DNA of 64,000 bases, taken from Haloarchaeobius sp. HME9146. GTDB taxonomy: Archaea > Halobacteriota > Halobacteria > Halobacteriales > Natrialbaceae. The stretch is from positions 186,001-250,000 of the forward strand of contig NZ_JAODVR010000002.1 of NCBI RefSeq assembly GCF_025399835.1, written 5' to 3'. The position numbers and the translations under genes were made by a program. The notes beneath the pieces are model-generated. The model saw only the letters and a list, made by a program, of their open reading frames with translations. It made no database searches and was not told where the DNA came from. This document shows, piece by piece, positions 42,577 through 49,237 of this stretch (position 1 is its first letter; the number at the start of each line of letters is the position of its first letter).

Positions 42577-43139
42577 ACCGGGAACCTTGTTTGGGCGAGA
42601 TTATAAAGTGTCGTTTCATCCGACCGTTGTAGAACTCGCCATAAATTTACAGATAAACTACTGATTTGTTTATGTAATTGGTTCTAAATCACAGTTGAGA
42701 ATTGTCGATAGTGGAAATAACAAATCTATGCTTGAAAGTATTTTCACGCCACCAATCATCGGTTATCACATTAATTTTCGAAATTAATAATGTTCTAATC
42801 AGAGATTTAGTTACATATATTGAGTCAATCACCGAACGCCCTGTTCTTACTCTCTCCCGCTCTGAGTCTGTGTCAGGAAACTCCTCTACGACCAGATTTC
42901 AAGTTCTTTGAGTCATCTCCATCGATTCTCGAACAAGAGAATCTCTCTGCCCGGGGCTCGTGCCGAGACTGCGGATCTCTCTTCGGGCAATCAGTTTACG
43001 CACAAATAAATCCAATCGAGTTTATTATTCTGTGGCAGCACGAGGCAGCTCGGCTGACGTAGCGCCTCGGACGCGCCCACCTACAGCGGACGCGCATCTC
43101 ACCACCGGCCTGGATAACCGTGATTACCGGGGCACGCCT
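42577..43139. other. AT-rich gap between rdfA-like and AI-2E-family genes
   Basis: About 560 bases. From 42640 to 42830 the sequence is strongly AT-rich with repeated TTAAT/ATTAAT words and no protein-like frame. Two short plus-strand frames (42702-42911 and 42820-43062) have no family resemblance. The RdfA promoter must lie at its left end (AT-rich AGATTATAAAGTG at about 42599-42611, some 30 bases before that ATG) and the next operon's promoter at its right end. Confidence 0.5.
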
Positions 43140-43217
43140 ATGAACGACTCTATGAAGCGCAGTCGACTCCCGTCCGATGCGCGGGTCGAGTCGCGGCCTG
43201 GACGGAGGGTCGGCTGA
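43140..43217 (+). CDS. possible 25-residue leader ORF coupled to the AI-2E-family gene
   Basis: A small frame MNDSMKRSRLPSDARVE... ends in TGATG, where its stop overlaps the next gene's ATG by one base. A GGATAACC element lies about 25-28 bases before its ATG, and GGAGGG sits eight bases before the downstream start inside the small frame. This would let a leaderless transcript begin at the small ORF and reinitiate on the transporter. The peptide is basic, unlike typical haloarchaeal proteins, so it may be only a coupling device. Confidence 0.35.
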   Translation: MNDSMKRSRLPSDARVESRPGRRVG

Positions 43218-44296
43218 TGGTCGACCGTGAGGGTGAGGGCGACGGGGGTGACGAAGTGGAACGGAACGACGAGACCAACCAGAGCAAGCAGATGTCGTCC
43301 CGGACCACGTTACGAGCCCTGCTGCTGGTGGCGGGAATCCTCTCAGCGCTTCTGGTGTTGCCGTTCCTGCAGCCCATCCTGTTGGCCGGACTGCTGGCGT
43401 ACCTCGCCAGACCGGCACAGGTACGGCTCGCGCCACGACTGGGGCGAACCATCGCGGCGGCCGTCACGATGACAGCGACCGTCGTGGTCGTCCTCGCCCC
43501 GGTACTGCTACTCCTCGTCGTCGCAGCGACCCAGGCCGTCCTCTTGCTCCGTGGAGTCGAGATACCCGACATCGCAGCTATCGAGGCGCTCTTTCGGGGT
43601 TGGCTCGGGACGAACCCCCCGGACCTCTCCGTGCTGGCCGAGCCGGTCGCAGGTGCGCTTCAGGCCGGCCTCCAGGGAATCCTGGGAGGTGTGGTCGGCT
43701 TCCTCGGCGGCGTCCCGGCCTTCCTGGTGGGGACGGTGGTATTCTTCTTCGCGTTCTTCTCCTTCCTGCGTGACGGGGACAGACTCGTCGTCTGGATTCG
43801 GTCCGCTATCCCCCTCGGCCCTGCCACGATGGACGAACTGATCGAGCGGACCGACGACCTCCTGTGGGCAGCGGTCGTGGGGAACGTCATCGTCGCGGCG
43901 CTACAGGCGGTACTGACCGTTCTCGGGTTCGTCGCCGTCGGTTTCGACAACATCATCTTCTGGGGCATGACGACGTTCGTACTGGCGCTGCTCCCCATCA
44001 TCGGTGCCTCCGTGGTCTGGATTCCGGCCGTCCTCTATCTGCTCAGCACCGGACAAATCCCGGAGGCAGTGGGGCTGCTGGTGTACGGCTCCATCGTCAT
44101 CAGTGGGTCGGACAACGTCGTCCGGCCGTTTGCGATGAAGCGTGGTGCTGAACTCGATACGGGCGTCCTCGTCATCGGTATCTTCGGAGGCATCGCGGTC
44201 TTCGGCTTCCTCGGGCTCTTCATCGGGCCCGTCGTGCTGGGACTGGCGAAGACGCTGGTCGAACTGCTCGTCCGAGAGCGAGGGGAGCACGTATAG
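43217..44296 (+). CDS. AI-2E family transporter (PerM/UPF0118)
   Basis: 359 residues. A charged N-terminus (MVDREGEGDGGDEVERND) precedes about eight membrane segments with the family's features: FLQPILLAGLLAYLARPAQ, a long soluble loop, FFFAFFSFLRDGDRL, GNVIVAALQAVLTVLGF, and the C-terminal VRPFAMKRGAELDTGVLVIGIFGG with FIGPVVLGLAKTL. Members have been tied to autoinducer-2 export or Na+/H+ exchange; the role in archaea is unknown. It overlaps the candidate leader ORF and is followed 71 bases later by a small acidic protein gene. Confidence 0.92.
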   Translation: MVDREGEGDGGDEVERNDETNQSKQMSSRTTLRALLLVAGILSALLVLPFLQPILLAGLLAYLARPAQVRLAPRLGRTIAAAVTMTATVVVVLAPVLLLLVVAATQAVLLLRGVEIPDIAAIEALFRGWLGTNPPDLSVLAEPVAGALQAGLQGILGGVVGFLGGVPAFLVGTVVFFFAFFSFLRDGDRLVVWIRSAIPLGPATMDELIERTDDLLWAAVVGNVIVAALQAVLTVLGFVAVGFDNIIFWGMTTFVLALLPIIGASVVWIPAVLYLLSTGQIPEAVGLLVYGSIVISGSDNVVRPFAMKRGAELDTGVLVIGIFGGIAVFGFLGLFIGPVVLGLAKTLVELLVRERGEHV

Positions 44297-44367
44297 GGCC
44301 GAGGCTGGGGATGGTGGGGCAGCTAATCAAGGGAACCGTTACCCGAGCGACCGGCGTGGTAGACGAT

Positions 44368-44532
44368 ATGGCTGATACCAAGAAAGGACGGGAAGACCAG
44401 GCCGACACTAAGGAAGCGCAACAGCGCGAACACGAGCTCGAGGAAGAACTGGCGTACGAAGACGCAGCCGAGAAACGGAAGAAGGACCACGAGGACGAAG
44501 CGCTCGAAGAGGAACTCGGGGAAGACGAGTAA
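44368..44532 (+). CDS. small highly charged protein
   Basis: 54 residues, almost all Lys, Arg, Glu, Asp, Ala and Gln, with a helical, coiled-coil-like pattern (QREHELEEELAYEDAAEKRKKDHEDEALEEEL). I use the ATG at 44368 (MADTKKGRED); an in-frame ATG at 44311 would add 19 less charged residues. No family is recognised. It lies between the AI-2E-family gene and a convergent small heat shock protein gene. Confidence 0.55.
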   Translation: MADTKKGREDQADTKEAQQREHELEEELAYEDAAEKRKKDHEDEALEEELGEDE

Positions 44533-44559
44533 TCGAACAGGGACCTGGAACGGTCCAGC

Positions 44560-45015
44560 TCACTCGATGGGGATGTCTTTCCCCTTCGGTTTCTTGGACT
44601 TCTTCAGTTCGACGGTCAACACGCCGTTCTTGTACGTCGCCGAGACGGCGTCCTCCTCGACCGCGGCAGGCAAGGTCACCGACCGCTTGACCGACCGCTG
44701 GGTCCGTTCGCGGTGGATGAACTCACCTTCCTGTTCGTCTTCGCTCTCGGCCGCGTGCTCGGCACTGATGCTGAGTGTGTTCCCGTCGATGGTCACGTCG
44801 ATTTCGTCTCGCTCGAAACCGGGCAGCTCCGCGGCGACGACAAGCTCGTCGTTCACCGCCTGGATGTCGAGTGGCATCGCATCGAAAGTCACCCCACCCC
44901 AGTCGCTCATCGGTTGCCCCCAGCCGGTCCAGGTGTCGTTGAACTCCGCGAACTGGTCGCCCATCCTGTCGAAGAACCGCTGGAGCTCCTCGAACGGGTT
45001 ACGCTTCGTTGCCAT
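44560..45015 (-). CDS. Hsp20/alpha-crystallin small heat shock protein
   Basis: 151 residues from ATG 45015 (MATKRNPFEELQRFFDRM). The N-terminal arm is followed by an alpha-crystallin domain (AVNDELVVAAELPGFERDEIDVTIDGNTLSISAEHAAE, then VTLPAAVEEDAVSATYKNGVLTVELKK, with the A-x2-K-N-G-V-L signature) and a C-terminal I-P-I anchor (KDIPIE). It should form oligomers that hold unfolding proteins. The frame is open upstream to 45075, but the family start and a GC-poor upstream stretch favour 45015. Confidence 0.93.
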   Translation of the reverse strand: MATKRNPFEELQRFFDRMGDQFAEFNDTWTGWGQPMSDWGGVTFDAMPLDIQAVNDELVVAAELPGFERDEIDVTIDGNTLSISAEHAAESEDEQEGEFIHRERTQRSVKRSVTLPAAVEEDAVSATYKNGVLTVELKKSKKPKGKDIPIE

Positions 45016-45129
45016 GGTGGTATCCACGGGCAGTGTAGGGTCGCCCACGATTCCAACCGCTCCCTTATATCCCAAGGGCGTTGCCCGACGGGTACGGAGA
45101 AGTGGATTTCAGACGGGTCGGTGGCCGTC

Positions 45130-45558
45130 TCAGGCTGGCTGCTGGACGTCCCGCAAGAACCGTTCCAGCTCGGTCTGGCCGTAGGCAGCGACGCGCTCAC
45201 AGTACTCGAACAGGACGTCGTTGAACTGCTCGCGGGTCGCCTCGTCGAGGCTGTGCTCCCCCCGGTAACCCTCGCCCGGAATCTCAGGGTGGAAGGTACA
45301 GACGACTCGCAAGGGGACCTCCTCGAGGTCCTGTCCCGTGATGATGCCGTATTCGTCACTGCCCCAGATTCCGAGGCCCGTCTGCCTACTCAGCGCGGAG
45401 TCGATGCGGTCGAGCTGGCGAAGTTCTTGCCCCGTCACGACCGCGTCGGGGCCGTCGAAGAGGTCCGCGAACGCCCGGTCCCGGCCGTCGAAGATCCAGC
45501 TATCGAGCTGTTCCCTCGCTCGTCGGAGCAACGACCGGTCAGGAAGTACGGGTTCCAT
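45130..45558 (-). CDS. uncharacterised haloarchaeal protein
   Basis: 142 residues, acidic, no membrane segment or signal. The N-terminal half contains RRAREQLDSWIFDGRDRAFADLFDG; the centre has a IWGSDEYGIITGQDLEEVPLRVVCTFHPEIPGEGYRGE stretch; the C-terminus is helical (FNDVLFEYCERVAAYGQTELERFLRDVQ). I do not recognise a characterised family. It stands between the Hsp20 gene and a plus-strand lamin-tail gene. Codon use is like the neighbours, so it is a real gene. Confidence 0.75.
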   Translation of the reverse strand: MEPVLPDRSLLRRAREQLDSWIFDGRDRAFADLFDGPDAVVTGQELRQLDRIDSALSRQTGLGIWGSDEYGIITGQDLEEVPLRVVCTFHPEIPGEGYRGEHSLDEATREQFNDVLFEYCERVAAYGQTELERFLRDVQQPA

Positions 45559-45698
45559 GTCACCACAGAGGGCCCGAACCGGAATGAGCGTAGCTCCCTC
45601 GCGACACGGAGCCGTCAGGAATGTGGGTGTCGGCCGAGCGCGAAACGAGGTGACTGACCTATGTTCCTTGCTCGCGTAGTACTGGTGAGGGGAGACAC

Positions 45699-46061
45699 AT
45701 GAGCCAACCCGAGAAAGTCCACCACAGTGACCTGCAGCTCGACGAGATCCACAACGACCCCATCGGCCGGGACGTGAACCACCTCGATGAGGAGTACGTG
45801 CGGTTCCAGAACACCGGAGACGACCCGCTGAACATCTCGGGCTGGACCGTCGAGAACGATGCCGGTGACGTGTACGAGTTCCCCGAGGGAACGGTCGTCG
45901 AACCCGGCGAGCACGTCACGCTCCACACCAGCAGCGACGATGACACCACGTGGGACTACCACTGGGGGTCGGAGAAGCCCGTCTGGGCGAACCTCGAAGA
46001 CACGATAGCTGTCAGAGACGCCGACGGAACGCTCAGGATTCGCGAGTCGTACAACAAGTAA
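45699..46061 (+). CDS. lamin-tail domain (LTD) protein, single domain
   Basis: 120 residues, essentially one LTD immunoglobulin-like domain: LQLDEIHNDPIGRDVNHLDEEYVRFQN, then NISGWTVENDAGDVYEFPEG, then GEHVTLHTS and VWANLEDTIAVRDADG. No signal peptide, so apparently cytoplasmic, unlike the exported nuclease at 49238-52027 whose two C-terminal LTDs share the LNDEYVVFEN and VTLHTGSG pattern. LTDs are thought to bind DNA, protein or the cell surface. A purine-rich ribosome-binding site (GAGGGGAG) precedes the ATG. Confidence 0.85.
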   Translation: MSQPEKVHHSDLQLDEIHNDPIGRDVNHLDEEYVRFQNTGDDPLNISGWTVENDAGDVYEFPEGTVVEPGEHVTLHTSSDDDTTWDYHWGSEKPVWANLEDTIAVRDADGTLRIRESYNK

Positions 46062-46135
46062 CGGACCAGCGTCGAAACGGTGCGTTGACAGAACTGGCGA
46101 AACCGCGATGTGTCCCCCACCCCTATAGTAAAACC

Positions 46136-46450
46136 ATGTTCCAGGCACGTTGGGACGACATCAAGGGGAGGGAACTACGCCACGGGGGCCACACCTGGGA
46201 GCTGACCGGTGACATCGCCATCGAGGACAGCGGTGAGGTGCTCTCGGTAGAAGCCAGACAGGTCGACGGCGTGAAGGGGGACATCGCCCGACTGCAGTTC
46301 GACATCGACGGGCCGCCGCACTCGTTGAACCCGGGAAACGCAGGCGAGCACTTCAACAGGCTCGAACGCGTCGGGGAGCGCCAGTATCTGGTGGTCAAGA
46401 ACGAGGGGCGAACCTACCGGTACGAACTGCACCGCATCGAGTACGTCTGA
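46136..46450 (+). CDS. small uncharacterised protein
   Basis: 104 residues from ATG 46136 (MFQARWDDIKGRELRHGGHTWELTG), near a TATA-like stretch CCTATAGTAAAACC just upstream. The predicted fold is all-beta. No catalytic or metal motif and no signal peptide are visible. I do not recognise the family; composition is like the neighbours. It follows the LTD gene by 74 bases in the same direction. Confidence 0.7.
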   Translation: MFQARWDDIKGRELRHGGHTWELTGDIAIEDSGEVLSVEARQVDGVKGDIARLQFDIDGPPHSLNPGNAGEHFNRLERVGERQYLVVKNEGRTYRYELHRIEYV

Positions 46451-46624
46451 ACCGGCCCTTCTGAACTGGTCCTGCCGTTCTCAACATCGGAACGGCCGGG
46501 AGCCAGGTCTGCAACTCAATCGGAGAGACGGAACTGCCCGTCGGCCAGATACGTCACACGGTGAAGAAGCGGGCGAAGCGACCTCCCAGAAACGTCTCTT
46601 TTGCGGTATCGCCCGACCCGTTCA

Positions 46625-47344
46625 CTATTCGGGTCTCGACGCTCGGACACACAGGAACGTCGGATATCGCAGCCGCTTCTCGTAGGATTCTGGCTTCTTC
46701 TCTTTGAAGCTCTCTTTCGGGGTCGGTTCGACCAGTTCGTCCAGTTGGAAGCCAGTTTCGATGAGTGGGTTGATGGCCTCCGAGATCGGCCGGCGATAGA
46801 ACGGGACGTCGACCTCCTCACCGCCGGCCGACCACGTCATCACTTCCTGTTCGACCTCGAAGTAGTTCTCTGCCTCGAACGCGATGTACTCGTCGACTGG
46901 ATTCTGCGCCGAGAACACGAGGAAGCCACCGGGCTTGAGGATGCGGGCGAACTCCCTGAAGGGCTGTCGCCAGTCTTCGACGTAGTGGAGCGATAGGCCG
47001 CAGATGACGCCATCGAACTCGTCGTCGGCGGCGAATTCGAGTGGTGCTGTGATATCGCCCTGGCGGATCGCTGCTCTCTCACCGATTCGTCGTCTCGCCT
47101 GTTCGAGCATCTCCTCGTTCTTGTCGACAGCGACGACAGTTGCCCCACGCTCGAGCAACCACTCTGTGTAGCGACCGTGTCCACAGCCCGCATCGAGAAT
47201 CCGCTTCCCCGCCACGTCTGGAACGAGCTCGGTCGTCGCAGGGAACTCGAAATCCGTGCAGTACGGGTCCTGTTCTTGCGACTCGTACGTCTGTGCCAAC
47301 TTGTCGTAGGCCGCATCGACGGTGGGACGCTGGTCAGGCGGCAT
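46625..47344 (-). CDS. class I SAM-dependent methyltransferase
   Basis: 239 residues. Motif I is RILDAGCGHGRYTEWLLERG with the acidic motif II in VVAVDKNEEML, followed by FDGVICGLSLHYVEDW and an ILKPGGFLVFS post-motif, the standard order of Rossmann-fold methyltransferases such as UbiE/Methyltransf_11. The C-terminus (FQLDELVEPTPKESFKEKKPESYEKRLRYPTFLCVRA) matches small-molecule methyltransferases. Substrate unknown. It lies next to a GH13 gene, 41 bases away, on the same strand, but without a visible functional link. Confidence 0.92.
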   Translation of the reverse strand: MPPDQRPTVDAAYDKLAQTYESQEQDPYCTDFEFPATTELVPDVAGKRILDAGCGHGRYTEWLLERGATVVAVDKNEEMLEQARRRIGERAAIRQGDITAPLEFAADDEFDGVICGLSLHYVEDWRQPFREFARILKPGGFLVFSAQNPVDEYIAFEAENYFEVEQEVMTWSAGGEEVDVPFYRRPISEAINPLIETGFQLDELVEPTPKESFKEKKPESYEKRLRYPTFLCVRASRPE

Positions 47345-47385
47345 GAACCCGAGTATGTGTCACACTTCGGATTAATCGTTGTGAT

Positions 47386-49125
47386 TCAGTTTTCGAGACG
47401 GTAGACTCGTGCTTCCCAGGGTCGCAGGTCGAGCGAAGCGAGCGCGTCGGCATCTGCTGGCTCCTCCCGTTGGCCGTAGTTCCCGAGCAGGAGCGTCGCC
47501 TCGTCGTCGCCGAGGTCGACCGACTCGGAGACGTCCATCGTCGTCGAGGAATCCGAGAAGTTGAGCGCGACGAAAAGCTGCTCGTCCCCGTGGGTCCGGG
47601 TGTATGCCCAGAGTTCCTCGTGGTCGGGCGTGAGCTGGTCGTACTCGCCGTAGACGACCACGTCGTGTTCCTTCCGGAGGTCTATGAGGGCACGGTAGTA
47701 GTGGAAGACAGAGTCGGGGTCCTCACGCTCGGCTTCGGCATTGATGTGCTCGTGGTTCGGATTGACCTGCATCCACGGCTCGCCGTCGGTGAACCCGGCG
47801 TGCTCGTCGTCGGACCACTGCATCGGGGTCCGGGCATTGTCTCGGGAGTTCTGGCGCACGTCGTCGGCCACGGCCTCGAACGAGTCGATGCGACCGTCGT
47901 CGATCGCGTTCTGGACCGGGTTGACCGTGTCCACGTCCTGGTAGTCGTCGAGGGACTCGAAGGGGTAGTTTGTCATGCCCAGCTCTTCACCCTGGTAGAT
48001 ATAGGGCGTTCCCTGGAGCGTGTGGAGGAGGGTTCCGAGGAGCTTCGCGGACTCGCGGCGGTACTCGTCGTCGTTCCCGAACCGGGAGACCATCCGGGGC
48101 TGGTCGTGGTTGTTCAGGTAGAGGCTGTTCCAGCCGTCGTCGGCGAGGCCGTGCTGCCAGCGGTCGAAGACGGCCTTGAACTCGGTGAGGTCGAGTTCTT
48201 CGCGCTCCCAGATGTTGTGCCCACGGTCGAGCAGCATGTGCTCGAAGTGGAATATCATGCTGAGACCGTCGCCGTTCTCGCCGACGTACTGGCGCGCGGT
48301 CTCCATCGCCATCTCGTCGCCGATCATCTCGCCGACGGTCAGCAGGTTCTCGCCCTCGAGCACCTCCTCGTTCATCTCCTGGATGTACTCGTGGATTCGC
48401 GGGCCGTTGAAGTAGTGCTCCGGAATCGCATCGTCCGGGGCGTCTGCTTCAACCTTCGAGATGAGGTTGATGACGTCCATCCGGAAGCCGTCGATGCCCT
48501 TCTCGAGCCACCACTGCATCATGTCGAACACCTCCTCTCGAACGTCGGTGTTCTCCCAGTTCAGGTCGGGCTGCTTGCGGTCGAAGAGGTGGAGGTACCA
48601 CTCCTCGGTCTCGTCGTCGTAGGCCCACGCCGGGCCGCCGAAGAACGAGCCCCAGTCGTTCGGTGGGGCTTCACCCTCGGGCCCTTCCTCGGTGTCCCAG
48701 TCCACCTCGTCCGCGTCGACGCCCTCTCGCCACCAGTACCAGTCGCGGTACTCACTCTCGGGGTCGCGCGACTGGACGAACCACTCGTGCTCGTCGGAGG
48801 TGTGGTTGACGACGAGGTCCATGATGAGGGCGATACCGCGCTCGTGGAGCCCGTCGAGGAGGTCTTCCCAGTCGGCCATCGTCCCGAACTCGTCCATGAT
48901 AGAGCGATAATCGGCGATGTCGTAGCCGTTGTCCGCGTTCGGGGACTCGTAGACGGGATTGAGCCAGACGACGTCGACGCCAAGCTCGTCGAGGTAGTCC
49001 AGCTTCTCGATGACGCCCTGGAGGTCACCGACGCCGTCGCCGTCGGTGTCGTTGAAACTGCGGGGGTAGACCTGGTAGACGACTGCTTCTTTCCACCAGT
49101 CGCTGTCGTGTTCGAGACCAGCCAT
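47386..49125 (-). CDS. GH13 alpha-glucosidase / oligo-1,6-glucosidase
   Basis: 579 residues, the usual length, cytoplasmic. It opens with DSDWWKEAVVYQVYPRSF. Region I is DLVVNH, the nucleophile Asp217 is in DGFRMDVI, the acid/base Glu266 is in LTVGEM, and Asp341 is in NNHDQPR. The residue after the nucleophile is Val218; in characterised enzymes Val here goes with alpha-1,6 (isomaltase) and Thr or Ala with alpha-1,4 preference, so isomalto-oligosaccharides are likely substrates. The promoter has an AT-rich box at 49153-49162 and a dyad at 49140-49154. It would finish degradation of glucans cut by the other two GH13 enzymes. Confidence 0.93.
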   Translation of the reverse strand: MAGLEHDSDWWKEAVVYQVYPRSFNDTDGDGVGDLQGVIEKLDYLDELGVDVVWLNPVYESPNADNGYDIADYRSIMDEFGTMADWEDLLDGLHERGIALIMDLVVNHTSDEHEWFVQSRDPESEYRDWYWWREGVDADEVDWDTEEGPEGEAPPNDWGSFFGGPAWAYDDETEEWYLHLFDRKQPDLNWENTDVREEVFDMMQWWLEKGIDGFRMDVINLISKVEADAPDDAIPEHYFNGPRIHEYIQEMNEEVLEGENLLTVGEMIGDEMAMETARQYVGENGDGLSMIFHFEHMLLDRGHNIWEREELDLTEFKAVFDRWQHGLADDGWNSLYLNNHDQPRMVSRFGNDDEYRRESAKLLGTLLHTLQGTPYIYQGEELGMTNYPFESLDDYQDVDTVNPVQNAIDDGRIDSFEAVADDVRQNSRDNARTPMQWSDDEHAGFTDGEPWMQVNPNHEHINAEAEREDPDSVFHYYRALIDLRKEHDVVVYGEYDQLTPDHEELWAYTRTHGDEQLFVALNFSDSSTTMDVSESVDLGDDEATLLLGNYGQREEPADADALASLDLRPWEARVYRLEN

Positions 49126-49139
49126 TGTAGAGAGATTAC

Positions 49140-49154
49140 TTACAGGAGTTGTAA
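49140..49154. promoter_or_regulatory. dyad TTACA N5 TGTAA at the alpha-glucosidase promoter
   Basis: Perfect five-base arms (49140-49144 and 49150-49154) lie between the AT-rich box AAATATATTT (49153-49162) and the ATG at 49125, where a repressor would block a short-leader transcript. Short arms make chance occurrence common. Confidence 0.3.
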
Positions 49155-49237
49155 ATATATTTGGAACCGCGCATCGCAGGGCGAACCACTGAGGGGAAAG
49201 AAGGAAGAACAGCCTGCGCTATCGGGAGACCAGTCGC

